Assembly (NCBI GenBank): GCA_002683575.1
Contig: NYTP01000112.1
Coordinates: 1-37,572, forward strand
Direction: 5' to 3'
DNA length: 37,572 nucleotides
From: Bermanella sp.
Lineage (GTDB): Bacteria > Pseudomonadota > Gammaproteobacteria > Pseudomonadales > Oceanobacteraceae
Shown: positions 10,101 through 17,585 of the stretch, piece after piece
How the letters are laid out: every line of letters begins with the position of its first letter
How positions within the stretch are numbered: the first letter of the stretch is position 1
Position numbers and translations under genes: made by a program
The notes under the pieces: model-generated
Seen by the model: only the letters and a program-made list of their open reading frames with translations
Told to the model about the DNA's origin: nothing
The model's database searches: none

Positions 10101-10649
10101 TTTTTGTACCAAGACTTCATCGTTGGGACGATTGGTGCGCTGTAACTCTAAATAAAAGCGCCCTGGAAAATACGCCTGCCATTGCTGCAAGCGAGTGACG
10201 GCTAATGCATCTTTGCCTTTTAATAAGGCTTCACCGATGTCGCCCTGCTGAAAACCAGACAACGCAATAAGGCCTTCGCTATGATCAGCAAACCATTCAA
10301 ACTTTAATTGGGGTTTATCGTGATGTTGGTTTTGGGTGTAACCAAAGCTCACTAGTTCGGTAAGGTTACGATAACCAGCTTGATCTTGCGCATAGAGGGT
10401 AACGCAGTAAGGGTTGGCCGGATCGTCTTCACGTTCGATGTACACATCTGCGGCCAAGATCGGCTTGATACCAGCACCAAGACAAGCCCCATAAAACTTA
10501 ACCAGGGCAAACATGTTGCTTTGATCAGTAATGGCCAAGGCCATTTGTCCATCAGCGGATGCGCCTTTGATCAGATCTTTAACGCGAACAATGCCATTGA
10601 CCAAAGAGAACTCGGTGTGAATGCGTAAATGTACAAATGAGTCAGCCAT
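7167..10649 (-). CDS. dnaE: DNA polymerase III alpha subunit
   Basis: This is the replicative polymerase catalytic subunit, 1160 residues, the same size as E. coli DnaE. The order is: N-terminal PHP domain (starting SFVHLRIHTEFSLVNG), polymerase palm with the metal-binding aspartates in PDFDIDF at residues 401-407, and the GPGRGSGAGSLVAYA loop. The fingers region contains GMVDDFINRKHGRAE and AGYGFNKSHSAAYA. A C-terminal helix-hairpin-helix and OB-fold region follows (KTKRGGNMAILTIDDRSGRLDV) with the tau-binding tail. The ATG is preceded by AGGGGT at good spacing. It heads the dnaE-accA-tilS operon. I see no truncation or intein. Confidence 0.98.
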   Translation of the reverse strand: MADSFVHLRIHTEFSLVNGIVRVKDLIKGASADGQMALAITDQSNMFALVKFYGACLGAGIKPILAADVYIEREDDPANPYCVTLYAQDQAGYRNLTELVSFGYTQNQHHDKPQLKFEWFADHSEGLIALSGFQQGDIGEALLKGKDALAVTRLQQWQAYFPGRFYLELQRTNRPNDEVLVQKTLVLAREQQCPVVATNDVHFMHEEDFDAHESRVCIGDSVTLDDPRREKRYSDQQYLKTQEQMIELFADIPSAVENTVEIAQRCSVEVLLGKYFLPEFPIPDGLTENDFFRKVSYEGLEERLEFILDKDQSDYDERRKEYVDRLDFELDIIIQMGFPGYFLIVMDFIQWAKDNDVPVGPGRGSGAGSLVAYAQKITDIDPLEYDLLFERFLNPERVSMPDFDIDFCMEKREMVIDYVADHYGRDAVSQIVTYGTMAAKAVVRDVARVLGKSYGLADKLSKMIPADPGMKLAVAYEQEEVLRDFLKEDDEALEIWEMATKLEGITRQTGKHAGGVVIAPTKLTDFSPTLCDEEGKGLVTQFDKNDVESAGLVKFDFLGLRTLTIIDWALKTINAIRAKSDLEPLFIEEIPLDDAPSYTLLKEAKTTAVFQLESRGMKDLIRRLEPDNIEEMIALVALFRPGPLESGMVDDFINRKHGRAEVAYPHPDFQHDSLKEILEPTYGVIVYQEQVMQIAQVLANYTLGGADMLRRAMGKKKPEEMAKQRQTFREGAESINVDGDLAMKIFDLVEKFAGYGFNKSHSAAYAVVSYQTLWLKTHYPAPFMAAVLTSDMQNTDKVVIFIEECREMNLDLVLPDVNQSEFGFTVNDDGAIVYGLGAVKGVGEGPIEAIIKARNEVGQFNDIFHFCKSVDKSKLNKRVMEALVRCGAFDQIGPNRSVLFATIEDALKAADQNAKNAAAGMMDMFGEVEEEANLNPYDDYANKVRDWNPKQKLQGEKDTLGLFVTGHPFDEYEKEVRKMARTKLSNIQADKKPQKIAGIIVAQRVMKTKRGGNMAILTIDDRSGRLDVRLFSDVYDKFRDKMIVDHLVVLEVEVKHDNYNDSLGANLINMWNISEARCIFSSGIRLTLKHHELGQHFIRQLNDTLQPFQSEGSPVLLQYHGESAKANLQLGQEYKVEPSDDLLYRLKNHYGEDNVECCYE

Positions 10650-10702
10650 GGTTTACCCCTATAATTCTGGGCCTATTGTAACCAAGGGCTTCTGTAAATA
10701 AT

Positions 10703-10734
10703 ACACAAGAGGCACGCTAACTCACCTCTTGTGT
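10703..10734 (-). terminator. hairpin terminator after the DUF1499 gene
   Basis: A perfect ten-pair stem (acacaagagg 10703-10712 with cctcttgtgt 10725-10734) surrounds a 12-base loop. On the minus strand it is followed by ATTATTTAC, a short T-rich stretch. It separates the DUF1499 gene from dnaE. The loop is large and the T tract modest, so termination may be partial. Confidence 0.6.
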
Positions 10735-10752
10735 TCGCATTCACTGATTTTT

Positions 10753-11505
10753 TTAGAAGCGGTTTTCTAGGGCCTGTAAAAAGGCCTCAATACGTGCCGC
10801 GTTTGCACCAAGGTCACTCTTACCTACTCGGCTCATGCTGCGCACATCCACACGGGTTTTTGCCGGCACATCTACATTTTGCTCAGGGGTGGTAAAGCTT
10901 TCTAAGCGGACAACAATGTCATCTTTAAACCCAAATAAAAGACTTTCATCCACCGCTTCAATGGTGAAAGGCGACTCATTGATATTAATAGCCAATACGT
11001 CCCAACCCATGGCATCGGCCACTTCTTGCGCTTGCGTGACAACCGCCTCTATAGGTTGATCCAACTCAAGGGCCTCCAGTTTTGGGTAACCCGCCAGCTG
11101 TTGCTTGGCTACTTCTTCACCTGCGTACTCCACAGGGTGATCCCCTTCAATACGATCAGTCACCGCGGCAATAAATTGTGGTGGGTTCTGAGTATCTGTG
11201 GTGATGTCATGAATAAACGGCACGGTACGCGCTTTAATAATGTTTGAGGCTAAAACACTCAATGGCAAGGCCGTTAATACAATGGCGATAATCAGCCCGG
11301 CTTTTTCAGTGTTTTGCCCTTTGGCCAATTTAATAATAGACAACAGTAAAACCAGTAATCCAATCAATGCGCTGACAATGAATATTAAGAAGCTATTGCG
11401 AAAATGCATAAGGTCCAATCGCGCGGCAACAATAGCCAGTGGATAAAGGGCAAGCAAAATAATGGCTAGCCCCTGAAGTTTACTGGCGGATATTTTGTTT
11501 AACAT
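10753..11505 (-). CDS. DUF1499 membrane-anchored protein
   Basis: This 250-residue protein has two or three hydrophobic helices in its first 100 residues (about 12-29, 37-61 and 72-90). A C-terminal soluble DUF1499 domain contains PQFIAAVTDRIEGDHPVEYA, AMGWDVLAIN and a closing RVDVRSMSRVGKSDLGANA segment; the last is the family's best-conserved motif. The start ATG has AAGGAAT upstream. The family has no established biochemical function. The gene lies 48 bases downstream of the RCC1-like lipoprotein gene on the same strand and could be co-transcribed with it. Confidence 0.85.
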   Translation of the reverse strand: MLNKISASKLQGLAIILLALYPLAIVAARLDLMHFRNSFLIFIVSALIGLLVLLLSIIKLAKGQNTEKAGLIIAIVLTALPLSVLASNIIKARTVPFIHDITTDTQNPPQFIAAVTDRIEGDHPVEYAGEEVAKQQLAGYPKLEALELDQPIEAVVTQAQEVADAMGWDVLAININESPFTIEAVDESLLFGFKDDIVVRLESFTTPEQNVDVPAKTRVDVRSMSRVGKSDLGANAARIEAFLQALENRF

Positions 11506-11553
11506 AATTTATTCCTTATTTTTTATTGACCCAACATCATGAAACAAACGAAT

Positions 11554-12702
11554 TTAGTTCACCACAGGGCAGAATCGTTCATCCACATTTATTGCAGTCG
11601 TATGGTAATTCAAACACATGACCTTAGGTGATAAGGCCTGACCTTTACTATTATCACCCCAGCAATGAATACCACGGTGAGTGGTATTTTCATTCACAAA
11701 CTCATTGCCTTCATAAACACTCATGGTGCAGGTAAAACCATTGCCAGGCGCAATACTGCGGATATTATTTTGTACCCCGTCTGGTACGTCTAACAAACCT
11801 AATTGGTTGCCTTCTTCGCCAAAACAATGGGCTAACAAACCACTTTGGGTTTCGGTACGAGCGGTTACCTGATCTAAGACACATGCGTGATGAGCGCCTG
11901 CAGAAATAAAGATCGCTTGGCTATAGGTATCGGGCGCTTGCCAAGTTTGGCTGTCGGTATTGCCCCAGCAGGTCACCTGACCTTCACTAATGGCACAGAC
12001 AAAATCAGCACCTACCGCCACATGACTAACCGCCCCTAAGGTTTCCGGTATCTCACCCTGACCAGCACCTAGGTCCCCCCAGCACTGCAAAGCATCATTA
12101 CCATCAATAGCACAACTGGTATTGCCACCTGCCGCCACCCATTTTGGACTTAAAAGCGCTGGCACCTGAGATTGCCCTTTTGAATTATCTCCCCAGCAGT
12201 AAACACCAAAGTCATCCACTGCACAGTTATGCTGATCCCCACTGGCGATCACATAAGGCGATTGCAGCCAGTGACCTTTGCGAGTGGCCTGCGATGTGGC
12301 CACTTCTGGATCAATGGTTTGCCCTGCTTGGTTATTACCAGCACAACCTACACGGCGCCCACCAAAATCACTTAGGGTCGTGCAGACGTGGTCATCACCA
12401 ATACTGAGCATCTTATTCGAGCCTGTGACGTTTTCAGAGACATAATCACCGATGATGCGCTCCCCCCAACATTTTAAAAAGCCGGTACTGAAGGCATTTA
12501 GAATGCCGTAAGCGCATGCGCGACCATTACCAGCCACCAAGCTATATTGCTCGGTGCGCTCCGGGCTCAACTGAGCCGCTTTGCCGCCATTGATGTTCAC
12601 TTCAAGGTTGGAAGTGTCACGGGTAAATGAGAGGCCGTCATCTTCTGAGCCACAGCCCATTAGACTCAACAGCATAACAATCGAGGTTAAATAGTGTTTC
12701 AT
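11554..12702 (-). CDS. RCC1-like seven-repeat beta-propeller lipoprotein
   Basis: This is a 382-residue predicted lipoprotein (signal MKHYLTSIVMLLSLMGC with the lipid-attached Cys). Seven repeats can be counted, each built as Gly-x-x-x-x-Cys-(Ala/Val/Thr) ... (His/Tyr/Gln/Thr)-Cys-Trp/Phe-Gly-(Asp/Asn/Glu), and several end in Lys/Gly-Gly-Gln. Examples are GDQHNCAVDDFGVYCWGDN and GADFVCAISEGQVTCWGN. This matches bacterial RCC1-type beta-propellers, where seven repeats make a closed ring. Each repeat has its own cysteine pair, probably a disulfide in the periplasm or on the cell surface. The partner or ligand is unknown. The start is the ATG three codons inside the longest frame, since it gives a normal signal peptide. 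Confidence 0.8.
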   Translation of the reverse strand: MKHYLTSIVMLLSLMGCGSEDDGLSFTRDTSNLEVNINGGKAAQLSPERTEQYSLVAGNGRACAYGILNAFSTGFLKCWGERIIGDYVSENVTGSNKMLSIGDDHVCTTLSDFGGRRVGCAGNNQAGQTIDPEVATSQATRKGHWLQSPYVIASGDQHNCAVDDFGVYCWGDNSKGQSQVPALLSPKWVAAGGNTSCAIDGNDALQCWGDLGAGQGEIPETLGAVSHVAVGADFVCAISEGQVTCWGNTDSQTWQAPDTYSQAIFISAGAHHACVLDQVTARTETQSGLLAHCFGEEGNQLGLLDVPDGVQNNIRSIAPGNGFTCTMSVYEGNEFVNENTTHRGIHCWGDNSKGQALSPKVMCLNYHTTAINVDERFCPVVN

Positions 12703-12754
12703 TGTGTTCACTTATTATTTTTATTTGAGTGACGAGTGTAGCCTGCCGATCACA

Positions 12755-12776
12755 GGGAAACCTTGATGGGTCTCCC
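12755..12776 (-). terminator. weak hairpin after the 75-residue protein gene
   Basis: On the minus strand, GGGAGACC and GGTTTCCC form an eight-pair stem (one G-U pair) around a six-base loop. It lies 27 bases after the stop of the upstream gene. No T tract follows, so it may be only a weak terminator or an RNA-stabilising hairpin. Confidence 0.35.
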
Positions 12777-12802
12777 AGCATTTAGATTTCCTTGGTGTCC
12801 GG

Positions 12803-13030
12803 TTACTTTTGCGCGTGTTTTAAGTCTTTCTCTGTTTCTTTAAGTTTGTACTGGGTATCAGCTAATTCTTGCTTTAATTGTTCGCGCTCTTTTTGCGCAT
12901 CATCCAATAGAGATTTTGCCGCTTTTAAGTCGTCTTCGTATTGATTTGCACGGTTATTGGCCGAGCGTGCAAAAAGCAGGTAAGCAATTACCAACCCCAA
13001 AATAAACGCCCCAGCTAGTATGAATGGCAT
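12803..13030 (-). CDS. small single-helix membrane protein with coiled coil
   Basis: This 75-residue protein begins MPFILAGAFILGLVIAYLLF, one membrane helix. A fully charged helical tail of about 50 residues follows (KAAKSLLDDAQKEREQLKQE and onward), with a heptad pattern typical of a coiled coil. The longest frame runs 39 codons further upstream, but the ATG at 13028-13030 has a near-perfect AAAGGAGG four bases before it, which decides the start. The topology recalls DUF1043/YhcB-like or similar small envelope proteins, but I cannot place it in a family. It is the last of the long minus-strand run. Confidence 0.75.
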   Translation of the reverse strand: MPFILAGAFILGLVIAYLLFARSANNRANQYEDDLKAAKSLLDDAQKEREQLKQELADTQYKLKETEKDLKHAQK

Positions 13031-13377
13031 AACGCCTCCTTTGTTTTCGTCAAAATTATTACACTTTTGTTTATCCCCAGAAACTGTGGATAACTCTGTG
13101 CATTGGTTTGTGATAAATGCCGCTAATCGGCACAAAATCACAGTCACGGTTAAATTGATTATTTTTTAAACAGCACCTTTAAAACCCTTTAAAATCAACA
13201 CTTTGTGTATTTTTTATAGGCTTTTATTTTAATTTGGTCGCATTTTATACACGTTTTCAAGGTTGCGCTAAATTTTGTGTATAAAGTTGGGCAGCTTGTG
13301 CCGTTGTCAATCTATTTTGTAACTATTTTTCAAGTGAACAAAAAATAATCGAGTATTCGTCAATTTAATGGTGGTCA
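13031..13377. other. AT-rich intergenic region with DnaA-box-like cluster
   Basis: This 347-base gene-free stretch carries five sites resembling the DnaA box TTATNCACA. They are TTATCCCCA at 13071-13079 (one mismatch), TGTGGATAA at 13085-13093 (exact, minus), TGTGTATTT at 13204-13212 (two mismatches, minus), TTATACACG at 13255-13263 (one mismatch) and TGTGTATAA at 13286-13294 (exact, minus). Between and beside them the DNA is very AT-rich (for example 13151-13250). I found no GATC site in the stretch. It separates a minus-strand block from a mostly plus-strand block. It could bind DnaA for regulation, titration or initiation; the sequence alone does not decide. Confidence 0.5.
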
Positions 13378-13701
13378 TTATGAGCCACTGGAAATCAAGG
13401 TATCAATCCGCTTAATCTGCTGTTGAACCGTATCATATCGCTGCTGCCACATATGCTGGGCCATGGGCGATATATCACATTGATTAGGCAAAGCGAGATT
13501 TTGTTCCATCATCCTCATAAACGTGGGCACCATGACAAATTGCAGCCACTGCTCAAACTCTAATGTATCCACACAAAACGGTTGAGTACTGGCTAGGGCT
13601 TTTTCACTCGGTGCCACTTGAGACCATAAATCCTGTTGCTGCATTTGCTGTTTTAATTCCTGCAGTGCGCGAAGTAACGCAGGATACCTAACATCACTCA
13701 A
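13378..13701 (-). CDS. yqcC: YqcC family protein (DUF446)
   Basis: This 107-residue protein carries the family signature APSEKALASTQPFCVDTLEF followed by EQWLQFVMVPTFMRMM. YqcC-family proteins are small helical bundles; the biochemical role is not established. No ATG fits. The TTG at 13699-13701 has GGAG seven bases upstream and gives the usual length of about 107-110 residues. The longer frame beginning at 13842 would overlap cobS, which is transcribed the other way, so I reject it. The gene is divergent from cobS with about 48 bases between the starts. Confidence 0.85.
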   Translation of the reverse strand: MSDVRYPALLRALQELKQQMQQQDLWSQVAPSEKALASTQPFCVDTLEFEQWLQFVMVPTFMRMMEQNLALPNQCDISPMAQHMWQQRYDTVQQQIKRIDTLISSGS

Positions 13702-13749
13702 TTGATTTCTCCGTGCTATGATGGCCGCCGATATTATGCGTGAATCACC

Positions 13750-14508
13750 ATGTTTAGACAGCAGATAAACCGATTTTTTAATGCCCTGACGTTTTATAGC
13801 CGCATTCCAGGCCCTAATTGGGTGGACTATAGTGGCGAGCAACTTAACCGTGCCAGCGGCTACTTTCCTTTTATTGGCTACCTGGTGGCCCTGTGGTGCT
13901 ATGGCACCTACCTTCTGTGTTCACAAATATTACCTCATGACGTAAGCATGCTGATCAGCATGATCAGCGGCATCTTATTCACAGGTGCTTTTCATGAAGA
14001 TGGGTTTGCGGACCTATGTGATGGCTTTGGCGGGGGCTTCACCCAAGCGGACATTTTACGCATCATGAAAGACAGCCGTTTAGGCACATATGGCGTGTGT
14101 GGCTTGTTATTCATGTTATTAATGAAATGGCAATCACTCAGTGCCCTGTCCATCATGTGGTTAGGCGTCAGTCTTGTGGTGGCTCACAGCTTAAGTCGAG
14201 CGTGGGCCATTAGTTTGATGATGGTTTTGCCCTACGTACAAGAAGATACCCTGAGTAAAGCAAAGCCCATTGCCCAGCAATGGTTCAAACGAGATATGCT
14301 GTTAGCTTGGTGCTTTGCACTGCTGCCCTTATATTGTTTACCGCTGGGTACTAGCCTGAGCTTACTGGCCATGGGGCTGGTGATCTTTGTAATCACTTGG
14401 CGCTGGTATCAACAGCGCTTGCAGGGCTACACAGGTGATGCCCTTGGTGCAAGCCAACAAGTGCAAGAGCTGATGATCTACATGGTGCTGCTTGCAAGTT
14501 TGTCTTAA
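13750..14508 (+). CDS. cobS: adenosylcobinamide-GDP ribazoletransferase
   Basis: CobS is an inner-membrane enzyme that joins adenosylcobinamide-GDP to alpha-ribazole (or its phosphate), the last assembly step of adenosylcobalamin. The 252-residue sequence shows the family opening NRFFNALTFYSRIPGP, then AFHEDGFADLCDGFGGGFT (about residues 80-98), which carries the acidic catalytic-type residues, then MKDSRLGTYGV. Several membrane helices follow. No other cobalamin gene lies beside it, so its partners must be encoded elsewhere if the pathway is complete. The next gene has its own likely promoter. Confidence 0.95.
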   Translation: MFRQQINRFFNALTFYSRIPGPNWVDYSGEQLNRASGYFPFIGYLVALWCYGTYLLCSQILPHDVSMLISMISGILFTGAFHEDGFADLCDGFGGGFTQADILRIMKDSRLGTYGVCGLLFMLLMKWQSLSALSIMWLGVSLVVAHSLSRAWAISLMMVLPYVQEDTLSKAKPIAQQWFKRDMLLAWCFALLPLYCLPLGTSLSLLAMGLVIFVITWRWYQQRLQGYTGDALGASQQVQELMIYMVLLASLS

Positions 14509-14529
14509 GTAATTTGCGTATTTTGTGCC

Positions 14530-14556
14530 TTACAAAGCCAAGATCTTAGGTATAAT
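14530..14556 (+). promoter_or_regulatory. candidate sigma-70 promoter of the DUF3549 gene
   Basis: A perfect TATAAT -10 box lies at 14551-14556, about 29 bases before the ATG. The best -35 is TTACAA at 14530-14535, giving a short 15-base spacer. The -10 is convincing and the -35 only moderate. Confidence 0.5.
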
Positions 14557-14584
14557 GGCGGCTTTTATCTGAAGGCGTCTCATC

Positions 14585-15637
14585 ATGGATTTAAGCGAAT
14601 ATTTAGCAAAGCTTGATGGCCAATATCGTTTATATGATGTGGGCCGTCGCATTCGCAAAATAGATAAAGCGGTCTTTCAGAAATTTGAATCCCTTGAAAG
14701 TGCCTACCCTTTTCCCTACCTGCAGCACGCTTGGCTGGCCTTATATATTAGCCCGCCAAAACAGCCAGAAAACGAAACGCTTATGTTTCTTAAATGGCCG
14801 TTAGATGAACAAGGCAAGCTGGTGCCCTACGTGCGCGATGATCTCGTTCATCGCTTAATTAAACTCAGTGAAACGCCACTGCAAGCGGATACGGAAATCG
14901 ATGACCCGCTAAAAGACAATCCCTTTGCCTTTAAACCGGACAACGTGCGTTTAGCCAACCTTCATGCATTAATTCAAACCAGCCAGCGACGTAAACCATC
15001 AGCCCACTTAGATGCTGTCGTCAAGTACTTACAAGCCGGCACTTTAAACCCTGAGCACTTAAACCAGTTTGAAGGCTTAGGCTTACAAGGCATTGCCGAT
15101 GTAGCCGCCCGAATAGAGACTTACAAAGCCAGTTTAAAAGCCTGTTTACCGCACATGCCACAAGAAGCTTTATTGGCTTTTTCCCAATGCTTGGAGCATC
15201 ACCTAGTGCCCTTAGACATTGCGCAAGTCATGCTGATGCGTTTTCAAAACGAGATTCAGCATGACCAAAACGTCATCAAGGTTGAAGCCTGCATGCGTAT
15301 TATTGGCGCCTGTCAGAATGACGCTCTGCGAATTGAAGCGTGGCAAATGTGGTTTGATAGTAACTATGCCGGTGATATGGCTTGCGTCTTAGCCTTTGCC
15401 ACCCGTAACTATGATGACTTGGCGTTTATTCCACAGCGTATTACCGACTTCTTGGTAAGTCTTGCAGCTTTGAACCAGGAGCAAGACGCATCCTATACCG
15501 CCTTTATTAAAATCGCAGGCGACCTGCTATTTTTACCCGGTATTCGTAACCTGCTTCTAAATGCGCTGCGCAGTGAAACACGACCTGCCATTTTAAGCCA
15601 AGCTATGCAGGCATTATTGAGCAGCAAACAAGCATGA
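14585..15637 (+). CDS. DUF3549 family protein
   Basis: This 350-residue cytoplasmic protein has no signal peptide or membrane helix. Its opening segment LDGQYRLYDVGRRIRKIDKA, with ESAYPFPYLQHAWLAL soon after, is characteristic of DUF3549, a family largely confined to gammaproteobacteria and without known function. The remainder is alpha-helical and could form a repeat-type scaffold. Its stop overlaps the ychJ start by four bases (ATGA at 15634-15637), which implies translational coupling. Confidence 0.85.
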   Translation: MDLSEYLAKLDGQYRLYDVGRRIRKIDKAVFQKFESLESAYPFPYLQHAWLALYISPPKQPENETLMFLKWPLDEQGKLVPYVRDDLVHRLIKLSETPLQADTEIDDPLKDNPFAFKPDNVRLANLHALIQTSQRRKPSAHLDAVVKYLQAGTLNPEHLNQFEGLGLQGIADVAARIETYKASLKACLPHMPQEALLAFSQCLEHHLVPLDIAQVMLMRFQNEIQHDQNVIKVEACMRIIGACQNDALRIEAWQMWFDSNYAGDMACVLAFATRNYDDLAFIPQRITDFLVSLAALNQEQDASYTAFIKIAGDLLFLPGIRNLLLNALRSETRPAILSQAMQALLSSKQA

Positions 15638-16071
15638 TTTGCCCGTGCCAACAGCAACAGCCTAACCCTAAAGCCTATGCACAGTGCTGCGAAGAGATTC
15701 ATTTAGGCAAGGTCCCTAAGAGCCCAGAGCAATTAATGCGCTCACGCTTTAGTGGCTTTGTTTTAGGCTTGGGTGATTACATTGCACGCACATGGCATGC
15801 ATCCACACGCCCTAGTGAACTTGTACTGACGGCCGATGACCAATGGCTTAAGCTAGACATCATCAAAGCACAAGGTACGCAGGTTCACTTTCGCGCTTAC
15901 TTTAAAGACAGCGATGGGTTTGCAGTATTAGATGAGATCAGTAACTTTGTCTTCGAAGATGAGCACTGGTTTTATGTAGACGGAAAAACCGACACACACA
16001 GCGTTATGCTTGGACGCAACGATGTATGTTTATGTGGTAGCGACAAAAAATTTAAAAAGTGTTGCGCCTAA
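15634..16071 (+). CDS. ychJ: YchJ family SEC-C zinc-binding protein (UPF0225)
   Basis: This 145-residue protein has an N-terminal cysteine cluster (MICPCQQQQPN with QCC downstream) and a C-terminal SEC-C motif, GRNDVCLCGSDKKFKKCC. Between them lies an NTF2-like core with SPEQLMRSRFSGFVLGLGDY and TWHAS. SEC-C motifs bind zinc; the same motif in SecA binds SecB and the ribosome, but the role of YchJ is unknown. It is translationally coupled to the DUF3549 gene. Its end faces the Nudix gene with only ten bases between the stops. Confidence 0.92.
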   Translation: MICPCQQQQPNPKAYAQCCEEIHLGKVPKSPEQLMRSRFSGFVLGLGDYIARTWHASTRPSELVLTADDQWLKLDIIKAQGTQVHFRAYFKDSDGFAVLDEISNFVFEDEHWFYVDGKTDTHSVMLGRNDVCLCGSDKKFKKCCA

Positions 16072-16081
16072 CCACTCACAA

Positions 16082-16585
16082 TTAAAGCCGTCTTTTTTTA
16101 CGCAGCCAATCTGCCACTCCCTCACCGGTTGGCCCGGGCCAGGCTTTCAGTTTATCCAGTGCAATGATCTTGTAGGCATCCAGTTCATGGTTTAAGCAGA
16201 CCTGACCCTCAGCTTTAACGGCGTATACTATGATCAACTGGTTTTTAGCATGATACATATAATGACCCACAAACTCAGGGTCGTAGGCGTTAAGGCCGAG
16301 CTCTTCTTTGGTTTCACGCAACGCCGTTTTCTCTGGTAGCTCGTGAGGGTCAACATAACCCGTAATGACGCTCAACACACCTTGTGGCCAGTCCACATGG
16401 CTGGCCAAAACAACGCCCTCAGGGGTTTCAACAATCACTGCCACAACCGGTGTGGGGTTATTAAAAAATCCAAAACCACATTTGGCCGCACAGACTTTGA
16501 CCGTTTGATTATCAATGATTTTCTGGCAAGTTTTCGCGCCACATTGCGGACAATAACGATACTCTACTGATTTAAAGGCACTCAT
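16082..16585 (-). CDS. Nudix hydrolase with N-terminal zinc ribbon
   Basis: This 167-residue enzyme starts with a C4 zinc ribbon (CPQC at residues 12-15 and CAAKC at 32-36). The canonical Nudix box runs from Gly76 to Leu98, with GYVDPHE and RETKEELGL fulfilling every consensus position, so magnesium-dependent pyrophosphatase activity is expected. The zinc ribbon plus Nudix layout resembles NADH pyrophosphatase (NudC), but the protein is much shorter and lacks the NudC N-terminal domain and SQPWPFP segment. The substrate is therefore open. Members of this short class are common in marine gammaproteobacteria. Confidence 0.88.
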   Translation of the reverse strand: MSAFKSVEYRYCPQCGAKTCQKIIDNQTVKVCAAKCGFGFFNNPTPVVAVIVETPEGVVLASHVDWPQGVLSVITGYVDPHELPEKTALRETKEELGLNAYDPEFVGHYMYHAKNQLIIVYAVKAEGQVCLNHELDAYKIIALDKLKAWPGPTGEGVADWLRKKRRL

Positions 16586-16760
16586 ACTGGTTTCACTTTT
16601 ATTACTTCAAGGTGTTATTTAATGGGAACCAAATTAACATAACGACTACCAATATACCTTACTCGTTCCATGCACCTTAACGCCCAGCGTGCATTTCATA
16701 AACCCATCACTTATGGCAAGGTGTCTCATATGTTTACTATGCGCTAATGCGCCTGAGTTT

Positions 16761-17579
16761 ATGAAGTCTGCGTTTCGCTTTACGATTTTCATCAGCCTGT
16801 TGTTACACCTTTTGGTCTTTATGCCTTGGTTATTCACCGAGCAAGCCGTGCCGCCTGAGAAAAAAGACGAACACACACTGGAGTTTACTCTGGCCCCAAC
16901 GCCCCAGCTGCCCAAACCCGCTGAGCCTGTGGCCCCCGAACCAGACATTCCCCCGCCGCCACGCCACCTTGAAGACGATATTACAAAAGCCAATAACCGC
17001 AATGGGTTAGCCGAACAAGCCGGCGGCAGTGAACGACCTGCAACAAATGGCCAACCAAATGCACAAGAGCAAATTCAAACCAATGAAACAACATCGTTAA
17101 CCTCACCCAGCCCAACCAGTCGTAAGGTTAACCCCAACAGCCCACTATTAAGTGACTTCTTAAAAGCACAAGAAATAGCAAAACAGAAAATGACCAAGAA
17201 GGGGATGGATTTACAGGAACTGAATGAGGCAGACCTTGCTGATAACTCAGTGGCCTCCCCTCTCAATAAAGAGGAAGAAGAAAAAGCCCGCTGGTACAAC
17301 GAGGTATTAAAACGCATCGGTGAGCAGGTGGATTTTGTCTGGGTCAAACCCCCAGGGCTCAGCTCAGATACTTGGGGAATTATACGCTTGGATATTGATG
17401 AATACGGCTATTTAAGTGACGCCTGGGTACACCTGCCTAGTGGCAATGCACAATTGGACCGCTCCGCCATACGCGCGGTTCGTCAAGTCTATCGCTATGA
17501 TATTCCGCAGTCGCAAACACTATCACGTCATTATCGCCACCTTGAATTTCGTTATCGCGGTGGCGAAACCGACGGTTAA
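16761..17579 (+). CDS. TonB-like energy transducer
   Basis: This 272-residue protein has one N-terminal membrane helix (about residues 6-26). It contains Ser-Leu-Leu-Leu-His, the Ser-x3-His arrangement that TonB uses to engage ExbB/ExbD. A Pro- and Glu-rich periplasmic linker follows (PKPAEPVAPEPDIPPPP), then a disordered Asn/Ser/Thr region. The C-terminal TonB/TolA-type domain starts at WYNEVLKRIGEQVDF, with GNAQLDRSAIRAVRQV. The start MKSAFRF was chosen over upstream GTG and ATG codons because it puts the helix at the N-terminus. No exbB, exbD or receptor gene is nearby. The C-terminal domain could equally be described as TolA-like. Confidence 0.78.
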   Translation: MKSAFRFTIFISLLLHLLVFMPWLFTEQAVPPEKKDEHTLEFTLAPTPQLPKPAEPVAPEPDIPPPPRHLEDDITKANNRNGLAEQAGGSERPATNGQPNAQEQIQTNETTSLTSPSPTSRKVNPNSPLLSDFLKAQEIAKQKMTKKGMDLQELNEADLADNSVASPLNKEEEEKARWYNEVLKRIGEQVDFVWVKPPGLSSDTWGIIRLDIDEYGYLSDAWVHLPSGNAQLDRSAIRAVRQVYRYDIPQSQTLSRHYRHLEFRYRGGETDG

Positions 17580-17585
17580 GCTAGT

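Noticed and set aside
13031-13377. Calling the DnaA-box cluster the chromosomal origin.
   Set aside because: No origin-associated gene (dnaA, dnaN, mnmG, rpmH) is adjacent, GATC sites are missing and groESL is oriented against it. Only a DnaA-binding region is supported.
13702-13842. A longer YqcC start (TTG at 13842) overlapping cobS.
   Set aside because: It would read 93 bases into the divergent cobS coding region, whereas TTG at 13701 has GGAG at proper spacing and gives the family length.
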